Positions 44,283 to 53,704 are shown, numbered from the stretch's first letter. The stretch: DNA of 64,000 nucleotides from Levilactobacillus suantsaiihabitans (GCF_004745505.1 NZ_RKLX01000011.1:1-64000); one strand, 5' to 3'. Numbers and translations are program-made. The notes: generated from the sequence alone by a model not told the origin.

Positions 44283-45188
44283 ATGGCGGGTCTGTTCGAT
44301 GACGTCGCGCACCTTGGTCAGCGTTTGGTCCGTTCGCGACGAGATGCGCAAGACCGTCATCATAAACAGGCTGTCCAGAATCGCCAGCTGTGAAATCAAG
44401 GAGTACATCCCCTCCGAACGGTAATTGACCTCGTCCGTTAGTGATAGGAAGGAAACGTCGGCGGCCTGAGCGAGCGGCGAGCCACTGTAGCTGGTGATGG
44501 CAATGATGGTGACACCATTTTTGTTTAGCTCATCGGCAATGTTTAGCGTCTCGTGATTCCGTCCCGAGTGAGAAATAATGATGGCACAGTCGTCTTGGCC
44601 GAGCTTGGCCGCCTGCATCAGTTGAATATCATAATCCGGATAAAACGCCACGTTGAGTGAGGTTCGTAAAAACTTATGGTAGCCATCCAAAGCCGCAATC
44701 GATGACCCGCCGAGCCCAAAGAACGTCACGGACTTGGCGTGAATCAATTTCAAGACGGCTCGCGCCAACTCGTGTTCACTCAGCGCCTCATTGGTCGCTT
44801 CTAAGGAATGAATCGTGTAGCGAAAGGTCTTGTTGGCAATGGTCGACAGCGAATCGCCCTCATCGAGTTCAGGAAATGAACTAACTTGCGGAGCGTCTTC
44901 AATCGCCATATGGGCCAATGCCATGGTAAACTCACGATAGTTGGCATAATCCATGCGTTTGACGAACCGCGAAATCGTGGCCGTGGAAACACCGGTCGCA
45001 CTCGACAGTTCTTTGATGGTCATCTCACTGACGACTCCCGGATTGTCCAATGCGAGCTGGGCAACTTTCTTTTCCGTCCGGGATAATTGATCATAGGTGC
45101 CCCGGATCTTGCCAATCGTTGAACGCGCGATGGTTGCCGCCCCCTTTCTAGCAGCCTTTTGCTGCGTTATTTCACTTTTTGTAAACAT
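44274..45188 (-). CDS. RpiR-family regulator (gluconate cluster)
   Basis: A 304-residue regulator. The N-terminal helix-turn-helix (about 25-95: LSRTEKKVAQLALDNPGVVSEMTIKELSSATGVSTATISRFVKRM) is followed by a SIS sugar-phosphate-binding domain (about 135-270, SVTFFGLGGSSIAALD, CAIIISHSGRNHETL). The likely effector is 6-phosphogluconate or a related sugar phosphate. It is divergent from gnd. Its C-terminal codons and stop come from an A-repeat left end. The start at 45188 lacks a clear ribosome-binding site but no better start is visible. Confidence 0.9.
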   Translation of the reverse strand: MFTKSEITQQKAARKGAATIARSTIGKIRGTYDQLSRTEKKVAQLALDNPGVVSEMTIKELSSATGVSTATISRFVKRMDYANYREFTMALAHMAIEDAPQVSSFPELDEGDSLSTIANKTFRYTIHSLEATNEALSEHELARAVLKLIHAKSVTFFGLGGSSIAALDGYHKFLRTSLNVAFYPDYDIQLMQAAKLGQDDCAIIISHSGRNHETLNIADELNKNGVTIIAITSYSGSPLAQAADVSFLSLTDEVNYRSEGMYSLISQLAILDSLFMMTVLRISSRTDQTLTKVRDVIEQTRHER

Positions 45189-45203
45189 TTTACATCAAAA
45201 GCC

Positions 45204-45232
45204 TTGAAAAGTGAAACTTTTTTACATATAAT
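45204..45232 (+). promoter_or_regulatory. gnd promoter with candidate RpiR operator
   Basis: TTGAAA, a 17-bp spacer, and TATAAT. The palindrome AAAAGT-GAA-ACTTTT (45207-45221) lies between the boxes, a good position for repression by the divergent RpiR regulator. Confidence 0.72.
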
Positions 45233-45277
45233 AGCGTTGTCAGAAAAATTTCGCATCATGCAAAGGAGATTAATTTC

Positions 45278-46183
45278 ATGAAACTCGGATTAATTGGTTT
45301 AGGTAAGATGGGTCTTAGTCTTGCAGAAAACGCTATGGATCACAACCACGAAATCGTCGGTTATGATTTAAACAAAGATTTTGTTGACAAGGCAGTTGCT
45401 GCAGGTGCTGAAGGCGCCGATAGCTTAGAAGATATGGTTGCTAAGTTACCTTCACCTAAGATTGTTTGGGTCATGGTTCCAGCCGGCAAGCCAACCGATT
45501 CCACGATTGAATCATTAAGCACGTTGCTGGGTAAGGGCGACATCTTAATTGATGGTGGGAACTCTTACTACAAGGATTCTCTTCGTCACAACGACCTCTT
45601 AAAGGCCAAAGGCATCGACTTCTTTGACTGTGGGACTTCAGGTGGTATGGAAGGCGCACGTTCACACGGTAACTTCATGATCGGTGGGGACAACAAGGAA
45701 GCCTTCGAAACGCTTCGTCCATTATACGAAGATATCTCTGAAAAAGACGGCTACCTTTACACCGGTCGTGCCGCTTCAGGTCACTACTTGAAGATGGTCC
45801 ACAACGGGATCGAATACGGTGAAATGCAAGCCATCGCCGAAGGTTTTGAAGTGCTTGAAGCTTCTGACTTCGACTACGACAACGAAGCCGTTGCCAAGGT
45901 TTGGAGCCACGGTTCTGTTATCCGCGGCTGGCTCATGGAATTGGCCGAAGAACAATTTGCCAAGGATCCTGAACTTGAAAAGATCGCTGGCCGCATGCAC
46001 GCTTCTGGTGAAGGTCAATGGACTGTTCAAGAAGGTTTGGACAGCCACGTCCCAACGCCAGTTATCGCTTTGGCCTTAATGATGCGTTACCGTTCTATGC
46101 AAGATGACACCTTCACTGGTAAAGTGGTTTCTGCTTTACGTAACGGTTTTGGTGGCCACGCCATGGACAAGGCTGGCAAATAA
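45278..46183 (+). CDS. gnd: 6-phosphogluconate dehydrogenase, decarboxylating (short form)
   Basis: Oxidatively decarboxylates 6-phosphogluconate to ribulose-5-phosphate. The 301-residue length is that of the short GntZ/YqeC form, about 170 residues shorter than the pentose-cycle Gnd. The NAD(P) fold has GLIGLGKMGLSLAENA, the substrate motif is DCGTSGGMEGARSHGNFMIGG, and the active-site Lys/Asn segment is GHYLKMVHNGIEYG. GGAG lies upstream of the ATG. It is first of gnd-gntK-gntP. The short form often prefers NAD. Confidence 0.94.
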   Translation: MKLGLIGLGKMGLSLAENAMDHNHEIVGYDLNKDFVDKAVAAGAEGADSLEDMVAKLPSPKIVWVMVPAGKPTDSTIESLSTLLGKGDILIDGGNSYYKDSLRHNDLLKAKGIDFFDCGTSGGMEGARSHGNFMIGGDNKEAFETLRPLYEDISEKDGYLYTGRAASGHYLKMVHNGIEYGEMQAIAEGFEVLEASDFDYDNEAVAKVWSHGSVIRGWLMELAEEQFAKDPELEKIAGRMHASGEGQWTVQEGLDSHVPTPVIALALMMRYRSMQDDTFTGKVVSALRNGFGGHAMDKAGK

Positions 46184-46218
46184 CACTTTTTAATTAGCGA
46201 CACGAAAGGAAGAGCTCT

Positions 46219-47769
46219 ATGGACTACATGATTGGGGTCGATATTGGTACTACCAGTGTCAAGACCGTACTTTATGATACTGCGGGTCAGATGCAAGGTT
46301 ATTCAAACAACCTTTATCCCCTCTATCAAGATGTGCCCGACATGGCCGAAGAAGATCCAGATGAGATTTTCTCCGCAATGATCGATGGGTTAACCACGGT
46401 AATGCGCAAGGCAGATTTGAAGAATGGCAAGATTCAAGGTGTCTCCTTCTCCGCTGCCATGCACAGTCTGATTCTGTTAGATGAAGACCACAAACCGCTG
46501 ACCCGAGCAATTACTTGGGCTGATAACCGTGCGGTGAAGTACGCGGATGAATTACGTGAAAACGGTGTGGGTAAGCAACTTTACGAAAAGACCGGGACAC
46601 CAATTCACCCAATGACGCCACTTAGCAAATTAATCTGGTTACGCAATGACCAACCTGACTTGTTCAAGCAAGCCCGCTGGTTCGTCGGAATCAAGGAATA
46701 CGTTTTATACCGTCTGTTCGGCGTACTCCAAGAAGACTACTCGATTGCCAATGCCACTGGTCTGTTCAACATCTTTAAGATGGACTGGGACGACCAAGCC
46801 TTAGAAGTTGCCGGGATTACCCGTGACCAATTACCAAAATTGGTCGACACAACTGACCGAATCACTGGCATGAACGCAGATTACGCCGGTGTGATTGGTA
46901 TGGACCCACAAACTCCCTTTATCATGGGTGCTTCCGATGGTCCCCTCGCCAACTTAGGGGTTAACGCCATTAAGCCAGGCGTGGTCGCTGTGACCATCGG
47001 GACTTCTGGTGCCGTTCGGGTCGTTACCGACAAGCCGAAGATCGACCCTAAAGGCCGGGTCTTCTGTTACTACCTGTGCAAAGACCACTGGGTAGTCGGC
47101 GGTCCTGTTAACAACGGGGGGATCGTCTTCCGTTGGGTTCGTGATCAACTCTTCGCACCTGAAAAGCTGACCGCTGAACAAATGGGCGTTGACTCTTACG
47201 ACCTCTTAACCGAAATTGCCGCTAAGGTGCCAGCTGGTTCCGACGGCCTGATCTTCCACCCATTCTTAGGTGGCGAACGGGCCCCTATCTGGGACGCTAA
47301 CGCCCGCGGTTCATTCTTCGGTTTGACGCGGACCCACTCACGGGCTCACATGGTGCGGGCAGCCCTCGAAGGGATTGTCTACAACCTGTACACCGTGATG
47401 TTGGCCCTCGAAGAAGTCGTTGGCAAGCCAACTAGCATTCAAGCAACTGGTGGTTTCGCCCGTTCAGAACTCTGGCGCCAAATGTTGGCGGACATCTTTG
47501 AACAAGACGTCACGATTCCAGAAAGTCCTGAAGGGACAGCGCTGGGTGCTTCTACGCTCGGGATGTACGCGTTAGGTCTGATTGATGATCTCTCCGTTGT
47601 GAAGAACTTCATCGGGGTCGCTAACGTCCACCACCCGAACCCAGAAACCTACGATGCTTACCGTGCCTTGGTTCCGATTTACATTCGCCTGAGTCGGCAA
47701 TTACAATCAGAATACAAGAACATCGCTGAGTATCAACGGACCCACGTCCACGCAAAGGCGAAAAAATAA
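46219..47769 (+). CDS. gntK: Gluconokinase (FGGY family)
   Basis: Phosphorylates gluconate to 6-phosphogluconate. The 516-residue length and the FGGY-kinase layout fit the Gram-positive gluconokinase. The N-terminal ATPase domain starts IGVDIGTTSVKTVLYD, the second has IGTSGAVRVV, and the C-terminal signature is ATGGFARSELWRQMLADIF. GAAAGGAAG precedes the ATG, and 35 bp separate it from gnd. The product feeds Gnd directly. A separate promoter follows for gntP. Confidence 0.93.
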   Translation: MDYMIGVDIGTTSVKTVLYDTAGQMQGYSNNLYPLYQDVPDMAEEDPDEIFSAMIDGLTTVMRKADLKNGKIQGVSFSAAMHSLILLDEDHKPLTRAITWADNRAVKYADELRENGVGKQLYEKTGTPIHPMTPLSKLIWLRNDQPDLFKQARWFVGIKEYVLYRLFGVLQEDYSIANATGLFNIFKMDWDDQALEVAGITRDQLPKLVDTTDRITGMNADYAGVIGMDPQTPFIMGASDGPLANLGVNAIKPGVVAVTIGTSGAVRVVTDKPKIDPKGRVFCYYLCKDHWVVGGPVNNGGIVFRWVRDQLFAPEKLTAEQMGVDSYDLLTEIAAKVPAGSDGLIFHPFLGGERAPIWDANARGSFFGLTRTHSRAHMVRAALEGIVYNLYTVMLALEEVVGKPTSIQATGGFARSELWRQMLADIFEQDVTIPESPEGTALGASTLGMYALGLIDDLSVVKNFIGVANVHHPNPETYDAYRALVPIYIRLSRQLQSEYKNIAEYQRTHVHAKAKK

Positions 47770-47828
47770 GTTAGCCGGTTTAGTTTTTTCTGAAACTAAA
47801 TAAAAAATTTAATTTTTCGCGAGCAAAT

Positions 47829-47905
47829 TGTGTACAAACCACACTTAGTCTAGTACAATGTGTGTACAAAGTATTGAGAAGCCAACGCTTTCACGTTGGC
47901 TTTTC
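47829..47905 (+). promoter_or_regulatory. Promoter, direct-repeat operator and leader hairpin of gntP (second copy)
   Basis: TGTGTACAAA occurs twice, at 47829-47838 and 47861-47870, exactly 32 bp apart. A TACAAT -10 box at 47853-47858 lies between them. Immediately downstream, GAAGCCAACG pairs with CGTTGGCTTTT (47877-47902) as a hairpin in the untranslated leader, ending in CTTTTC. Confidence 0.6.
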
Positions 47906-47936
47906 AAAATTAACTATATGAAAGGGCTTACTTCCT

Positions 47937-49295
47937 ATGGAACTTCTAGCTTTACTTATCGGGGTCATCTTCCTATTGGTCCTCATTATTCGGTTCAAGA
48001 TCAATACGTTCGTTTCCCTGATTCTCACTTCTGTCCTAACAGCCATGCTGTTGGGCATGAACCTCACCAAGATCGCCACGACGATTGAATCTGGGATTGG
48101 GAGCCAACTGGGTGAACTTTCCTTAGTCTTCGGTTTCGGGGCCATGCTGGGTCGGTTAGTTGCCGACGCCGGTGGGGCTTATGTGATTGCCACCACGCTG
48201 ATCGACAAATTCGGTAAGAAACGCCTTCAATTAGCTATTATGCTTGCTTCCTTTATTCTTGGGATCGCGTTATTCTTCGAAGTCGGAATGGTTCTGTTAA
48301 TTCCTATCGTCTTTGCCATCGCCGTTGAAGCTGATGTGCCAATCCTGTACTTAGGGATTTCCATGGCAGCCGCTTTGTCTGTTACCCACGGGTTCTTACC
48401 ACCTCACCCGGCCCCAGTTGCCATTGCGCAAGTCTTGGGCGCCAATGATGGTAAGGTCCTCCTGTTCGGTTTAGTGGTCGCGATTCCAGCCGCCATTGTT
48501 GCCGGACCACTGTTTACGAAGTTGGCCCAAAAATTTGCCCCAACTGCCTTTCAACAAAAAGGGAACTTGTCTTCCTTGGGTGAAGTCAAGACCTTCAAGC
48601 CTTCTGAAGCCCCTAGCTTCGGCTTATCCGTCTTAACTTCCCTCTTCCCTGTTATCTTGATGGCCATCACGACCATTTACAAGATGACGGTCGACGGTGG
48701 GGCTACTCCTACCAAGAACGCCACCATGTTGGACCAAATCGTGGCCCTGATTGGTGACCCAGCCATCGCCATGTTAATTTCCCTGATGGTTGCTATGTTT
48801 ACCATGGGTTGGGGTCGGAAGCGTAAGACCGCTGACATCATGGCTACTTTGGAAAATGCCGTTAAGTCAATCGCCATGCTGCTGTTAGTTATCGGTGGTG
48901 GTGGGGCCTTCAAGCAAGTCCTCATCGACGGTGGTGTTGGTAAAGAAGTTGCCAAACTCTTTATCGATTCCAACATGTCCCCACTGATCTTAGGTTGGTT
49001 AGTCGCTGTGGTTCTGCGGGTGGCTTTAGGTTCTGCCACGGTTTCCGCATTGACCGCTGCCGGGATTGTTGCCCCATTGATGGCGCAATCCGGTGTTGAC
49101 CCAGCCTTGATGGTGCTGGCCATTGGTGCCGGTTCCTTAGCCGCTTCTCACGTGAACGATGCCGGTTTCTGGATGTTCCGGGAATACTTCGATTTGACGG
49201 TTAAGCAAACGCTGAGTATCTGGACCGTGCTGGAAACTGTGATTTCCATCGTGGGTATCCTGATTGTTCTGCTGTTGAACATGGCATTCCACTAG
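47937..49295 (+). CDS. gntP: Gluconate:H+ symporter, GntP family (second copy)
   Basis: A 452-residue permease with the same signatures as the first copy (FGFGAMLGRLVADAGGAYVIA, GFLPPHPAPVAIAQ, IGAGSLAASHVNDAGFWMF). It is last in the gnd-gntK-gntP cluster and imports the kinase's substrate. AAAGGG lies ten bases before the ATG. A leader hairpin and paired direct repeats suggest control independent of gnd-gntK. Confidence 0.92.
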   Translation: MELLALLIGVIFLLVLIIRFKINTFVSLILTSVLTAMLLGMNLTKIATTIESGIGSQLGELSLVFGFGAMLGRLVADAGGAYVIATTLIDKFGKKRLQLAIMLASFILGIALFFEVGMVLLIPIVFAIAVEADVPILYLGISMAAALSVTHGFLPPHPAPVAIAQVLGANDGKVLLFGLVVAIPAAIVAGPLFTKLAQKFAPTAFQQKGNLSSLGEVKTFKPSEAPSFGLSVLTSLFPVILMAITTIYKMTVDGGATPTKNATMLDQIVALIGDPAIAMLISLMVAMFTMGWGRKRKTADIMATLENAVKSIAMLLLVIGGGGAFKQVLIDGGVGKEVAKLFIDSNMSPLILGWLVAVVLRVALGSATVSALTAAGIVAPLMAQSGVDPALMVLAIGAGSLAASHVNDAGFWMFREYFDLTVKQTLSIWTVLETVISIVGILIVLLLNMAFH

Positions 49296-49329
49296 AATTT
49301 TTCTGACAATTAATTCGAGCATCATCTCG

Positions 49330-49362
49330 TCCGCTGCCCAGTTCTGGGTGGCGGATTTTTTT
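49330..49362 (+). terminator. gntP terminator
   Basis: TCCGCTGCCCAG pairs with CTGGGTGGCGGA around a TT loop and is followed by seven T residues. A 20-bp A left-end fragment lies just beyond at 49379-49398; the rest of the gap to 49595 holds nothing I recognise. Confidence 0.9.
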
Positions 49363-49592
49363 GGCAGCATAAGTTATCCTGGCCGCCTACCGTTCACCCT
49401 CCACTTCCCCCATCACGCAACATCAACTTGTGTACCAAGAACTAACATGGTTCAACAGCCTCCCTCACCTATCACCCATTAACCGCTAAACGACTCAGGG
49501 TCAAAACTAACGCATCCCTTACGCACTAAATTGTACCCAATCTAATTCTCAGGGAAATTTCACGCTCCCCACCAACATCACCCAAAAATCCG

Positions 49593-49601
49593 TGCTATAA
49601 T
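49593..49601 (+). promoter_or_regulatory. Permease extended -10 promoter
   Basis: TGCTATAAT lies about 40 bp before the TTG start of the amino-acid permease. No clear -35 box. Confidence 0.55.
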
Positions 49602-49641
49602 AGTTGAATCAGTCATTTGAGAGAAGAGAGGCGTCAAGAGT

Positions 49642-50964
49642 TTGGCAAAAGAGTTACGCCGAGAAATCGGCACGTTTACCGCCCTGGCCACCGTCATGGG
49701 AACCGTGATCGGCGGCGGGGTATTCTTTAAGACTGCTAGTGTCGTGGCCGCTAACCATTCGGCCAATATGACGCTGGTGGCTTGGATTCTCGGGGGAGTG
49801 TTGACCATCTGTGCTGGTCTGACCAGTGCCGAGCTGGCCGCCGCAATCCCGCGCACTGGAGGCGCCATGCGCTACCTGGAATATGCTTACGGCAAGCCCG
49901 TGGGCTTCTTGATGGGGTGGGCGCAATTATTGGTCTACTACCCCGCCAATATCGCGGCTCTGTCGATCATTTTTGGGACACAGTGGGTCGCCCTATTTCA
50001 CCTCAGCAGCAGTTGGCAACTCCCGGTGGCCATCATTTGTGGCCTGAGTATTACGGGACTGAACTTCTTGGGCGCCAAGGTGGGCGGTTCCGTGCAGTCG
50101 GTGGCCTTGGTCTTTAAATTGATCCCCATCATCGTCATTGTCGGTATCGGCCTCTTTGCGCCGGCCAACGACCCGATTCAGTGGTGGCCCATTACCACCG
50201 GTGACCACCTCAACTGGGGCACCGCCTTTAGTTCCAGCCTGTTGGCAACGATGTTTGCCTATGACGGCTGGATCAGCATTGGAAACATTGCCGGCGAAAT
50301 GAAACACCCCGAACGCGACCTACCGCGGGCTATCGTCATTGGGTTGGCGGGTATCACCATCATTTACACGTTGGTCAACCTGGTCTTCTTGAAGACCTTG
50401 CCCATCGACCTGATTGCCGGTAATCAAAATGCCGCGGCCGATGCCTCCATGAAATTGTTCGGGCAATTTGGCGGTAAATTGGTCACGATTGGTATCCTCA
50501 TCTCCGTCTACGGTGCCATCAACGGCTACACGTTGACCGGGATGCGGGTCCCCTTCGCCATGGCCGCAGAGGACAGCCTGCCATTTTCCAAATACTTCCG
50601 GCGCTTATCTCGGCGGACCTACGTCCCCTACTTTGCGGGAACCGTTCAGTTTATCATCGCCCTCATCATGATGCTGATGGGCAGCTTTGACCTTCTGACG
50701 GACATGTTGGTCTTTGTTATGTGGTGCTTTAACTGTCTAATTTTCATTGCCGTGTTCAAACTACGGCGGACAGAACCCGAACTGGCGCGGCCGTATCGCG
50801 TACCCGGGTTCCCCGTGATTCCGTTGATTGCCTTATTAGGTGGCCTCTTCATCCTGGTTACCACCCTGGTCACCGAAACTGGCTTGGCCGTAACGGGGCT
50901 AGCACTGACCTTGATTGGGCTACCCGTCTACTACTGGCACCAACACCATCCGACTGTGGAGTAA
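49642..50964 (+). CDS. APC-family amino-acid permease (SteT/LAT-like)
   Basis: A 440-residue transporter with 12 predicted helices. The first helix has GTVIGGGVFFKTASVVA, the family's unwound GxGGG substrate-binding segment. LGGVLTICAGLTSAELAAAIPRTGGAMRYLEYAYG matches the L-type exchanger branch (SteT, serine/threonine exchange). Substrate is inferred only by subfamily. Translation begins at a TTG preceded by AGAGAGG. It is monocistronic. An A left-end fragment starts about 18 bp after the stop. Confidence 0.88.
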   Translation: MAKELRREIGTFTALATVMGTVIGGGVFFKTASVVAANHSANMTLVAWILGGVLTICAGLTSAELAAAIPRTGGAMRYLEYAYGKPVGFLMGWAQLLVYYPANIAALSIIFGTQWVALFHLSSSWQLPVAIICGLSITGLNFLGAKVGGSVQSVALVFKLIPIIVIVGIGLFAPANDPIQWWPITTGDHLNWGTAFSSSLLATMFAYDGWISIGNIAGEMKHPERDLPRAIVIGLAGITIIYTLVNLVFLKTLPIDLIAGNQNAAADASMKLFGQFGGKLVTIGILISVYGAINGYTLTGMRVPFAMAAEDSLPFSKYFRRLSRRTYVPYFAGTVQFIIALIMMLMGSFDLLTDMLVFVMWCFNCLIFIAVFKLRRTEPELARPYRVPGFPVIPLIALLGGLFILVTTLVTETGLAVTGLALTLIGLPVYYWHQHHPTVE

Positions 50965-51013
50965 TCACGATTTATCCACGCTGGTCGCCTGCCGTTGTGT
51001 AAAATTCATAACC

Positions 51014-51057
51014 CAAAAATCCTCCTACCCGGCTTAAACCGAGCAAGAGGATTTTTA
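51014..51057. terminator. Bidirectional terminator
   Basis: AAAAATCCTC pairs with GAGGATTTTT, with an internal CGG/CCG stem. It lies after the permease gene and faces gshA. Confidence 0.85.
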
Positions 51058-51069
51058 TTTATAGTTCAT

Positions 51070-51478
51070 AACTGAAGCCCGAAAGACGAAAATCAGCTGG
51101 AACCATTATTATCATGCGACTCATAACGTTAAAAATATTCGTTCTCAGCCTCGCAATGCGAACTCTCAGCTAAGTAAGGTATGCCAGTCGCCCAACCCAA
51201 CCCCCAGATGATAGCTACATTGACGACTGCTATTTAATTAACACAGTGTTGCTGATAGCCATCAATTTGCCGGAGGCAGCCAGGGTGGAGCCAGCTGTGT
51301 CGACGGTGTTGGCTGAGGTTTTGTCTCAGCCTACAGCGTGGGACGACTTGGGAGACTGGCGGTCTTTGCCAGGCTTTCAAGCGAACCGGAAGACCGCTTC
51401 TCAGGCTGGAGGTGTTCCCCATAGCAGGTGGAACCCTGGCTGACGCAGGCGCCTGGTTTCGCCAATATTAGGCTCACC
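51070..51478 (-). repeat. Composite repeat (C arm, short A end, spacer, B copy 8), inverted
   Basis: Same order as 6767-7175 on the opposite strand. B unit at about 51261-51456 with outer stem CAGCCAGGGT/ACCCTGGCTG. The D-arm remnant ends two bases from the gshA stop. The A core is absent: GAGAGTTCGCATTGCGAGGC is contiguous on the minus strand. Confidence 0.8.
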
Positions 51479-51480
51479 TT

Positions 51481-52998
51481 TTAGTAATGTAATGGCGTCG
51501 GCAACGGTGGGAGGTCGGGGAATAGCTGGCGCAGGCGGGCGTTGGGGTCCGCCACGTGCGTCTCGCGGTCCTCTAGCACCTGGGTCACCCCATCGAAGGT
51601 GAACATCAATAGGTCGGCGCCATTTTCATCGCGGACCTGGTAGAATTGCACGCCGGCTTGCAGGGCCGTCAAGATGAACCGCTGCGCCTGGTCGCTCAAC
51701 TGGGCGAGTTGCGGCAACAAGGCCGGGGCGCTGATGCGGTCGTGGTACCATTTGCGGGCAACGGCCTGACCGAATTTCATCAGACTGCCCTGTTCCACGT
51801 GCGCTAGCAACTTGGCCGCCGGCGTCAACTCTGGGTGCATCAAAACCTCTTCTAAGTCATCGATGATTTCCCACTGTTCCGTGTGCGTCGCCAGCGCTTC
51901 GGCCATCTGCCGCATTTCCGCAAAGATGCGCGACCCTTCTGCTTGATAGGCAGTCGGGGTCAACGGGTCTTCTAACGCCACGGCTTGGTTTTTAGCCCGT
52001 GCTTCGGTCAGGGCGGTGGCTAAATCCGCTGGTTCGGGTTGCGTCAACAGGTACAGCATGAAGATCTTCAAGAAATACAGCATGTGCCGGCTGACCCCGT
52101 TGGGCGTGAACGGCGTGTTGTCGAAATCGCGCAGCTCCAGGTAGCGGATACCGCCCGTTTGAAAGTCATGGGCGTTAGCCTGTCCCTTGAGCCGTACGGG
52201 GCCGTAAAACTCGTGAGCCGAGAAGTAGGTCCCATCGTCTATAAACTGCTGGAGCTGGCTCAAATGGGCCTTTAACGAGGTGTAGGTCACCTGTTCCTTG
52301 GCAAAATTGACGAAACCAAAGCGACTGTTGCGAATGCTGCGGACCGGGCGCTGTAATTCTGGGGGCATTGGATCAAAGAATCCCTTTTCCGCCAACGGAC
52401 TAGCGCCAAATAGATAGGTCAACAACCACTGGTAGCGCACGAAGTTTTGGGCGATGCGGAAGTACAGGGCATTCTTAAAGGCTATCAGTGACGGAAATTC
52501 TTGGGTGTAGTGACTGTATAGCCGGTGTACCACGGGATCCGGCAAGCTGTAGTTCACGTGCACGCCAGTCAAACAGCCGTGTTGTAGGCCGTATTTTTGG
52601 ATTAAATGTTCGCGGTAGGGCCGAATCGCGGGGCGGTCAAAGTGATCGGCAATAAATTGCAGGTCGGTCGCGTCCATGACCGGCGGCATGCTCAGCGGCC
52701 AGATACGGTCATCGCCTTCTAGCGACCGATACGCCACCGTTTGCAAGGTATCCAGCTGGTCCAAGGTCCCGCCGATATTGGGGTTGGGATCCGTGATGAC
52801 CTCCAACTGACTTTCCGTAAAGTCCGTTTGTAAATACGGGTGAAAGGTCCGTGACCCCAGCTGACTGGGATGCGGACGGCGGCTCAACCGGCCGTGCTGG
52901 TCGATGCGCTGCTCCTCGATTTCCAAGCCAACCAAACTGTGATAAAGCTGTTCCGAAAGGTTTTCTTCGCGAATAACCGTTAATAAGTTGTCCAGCAT
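51481..52998 (-). CDS. gshA: Glutamate-cysteine ligase
   Basis: Makes gamma-glutamylcysteine, the first step of glutathione synthesis. The 505-residue protein has the start VGLEIEEQRIDQHGRLS, TDFTESQLEVITDP, and GGIRYLELRDFDNTPFTPNGVS near 330, all conserved in the ligase family. It ends without the ATP-grasp domain of bifunctional GshF, so glutathione synthetase would have to come from elsewhere. AGGGG precedes the ATG. It is a single gene, closely bounded by a composite repeat at its stop. Confidence 0.9.
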   Translation of the reverse strand: MLDNLLTVIREENLSEQLYHSLVGLEIEEQRIDQHGRLSRRPHPSQLGSRTFHPYLQTDFTESQLEVITDPNPNIGGTLDQLDTLQTVAYRSLEGDDRIWPLSMPPVMDATDLQFIADHFDRPAIRPYREHLIQKYGLQHGCLTGVHVNYSLPDPVVHRLYSHYTQEFPSLIAFKNALYFRIAQNFVRYQWLLTYLFGASPLAEKGFFDPMPPELQRPVRSIRNSRFGFVNFAKEQVTYTSLKAHLSQLQQFIDDGTYFSAHEFYGPVRLKGQANAHDFQTGGIRYLELRDFDNTPFTPNGVSRHMLYFLKIFMLYLLTQPEPADLATALTEARAKNQAVALEDPLTPTAYQAEGSRIFAEMRQMAEALATHTEQWEIIDDLEEVLMHPELTPAAKLLAHVEQGSLMKFGQAVARKWYHDRISAPALLPQLAQLSDQAQRFILTALQAGVQFYQVRDENGADLLMFTFDGVTQVLEDRETHVADPNARLRQLFPDLPPLPTPLHY

Positions 52999-53207
52999 GA
53001 CGGTAACATCCCCTAACTGTCAAGATGAGTGTGACAAGCGCTAAAGGTCGTCAGTCGACAAGCACTGGGCATTCTCCCGGTCGCGGCCACGACCGACTCG
53101 CTTCCAATCTCTAGTTAACCTAAAGTGTAAACAATATTGGCCCCCGTGTCACTGATATTTCACCAGTTTTTCAAAAAATATTTAGTGACTGTCTTATCCG
53201 TTTAAAT

Positions 53208-53466
53208 CGGTCCGCCTACCGTTACGTGAAACTCTAGGTTGGAACCCCCTTATCTTATCAATTGCACAAACCAGTGCCTGCGGCTGCCAGGGATTCCGTC
53301 TGCTATGGGGGGCGCCTCCAGCCCAAGTACAGGCTTCCGGTTCGCTTTGAAGCCGGGCACAAACCGCCAGTCTCCAAAGTCGCCCCGCGCTGTAGGCTGA
53401 GACAAAACCTCAGCCAACACCGCCGACCCAGATGGGGCCATCCCTGGCCTCCTCCGGCAAGATTGT
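53208..53466 (+). repeat. A left-end fragment and B copy 9
   Basis: GTCCGCCTACCGTTACGTG at 53208 is an A left-end fragment. The B unit is at 53271-53466 with outer stem GCCAGGGAT/ATCCCTGGC, middle hairpin closed by CTTTG/CAAAG, and distal hairpin GGCTGAG/CTCAGCC. It fills part of a 730-bp gap between gshA and pdp; the remainder shows no gene. Confidence 0.82.
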
Positions 53467-53662
53467 GCGTTGTCCGAAACATTGGATTAACCTAACTTTG
53501 CACTTGATGTACCAGCTATGAATGGCCCATCGGTTAAGACTAGTGCTCTAAATGGATCAACGCCAGATTCTACCCACAGTGCCAAAAAAACAGTTAGCGT
53601 TTATCGCTGGCCTTATCAATCTTTCTTGACACTTACTACGTATAGCCCTGACCATACCAACC

Positions 53663-53704
53663 CAAAAAGACCAGCCAGGCGCAAAACCCAGTTGGTCTTT
53701 TTTG
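53663..53704 (-). terminator. pdp (deo operon) terminator
   Basis: On the minus strand AAAAAAGACCAACTGG pairs with CTGGCTGGTCTTTTT, 22 bp after the pdp stop. Confidence 0.87.

Noticed and set aside
52709-53023. ORFs on either strand within gshA and within the repeat regions
   Set aside because: They are shadows of coding genes or of palindromic repeats, and lack ribosome-binding sites and recognisable domains.
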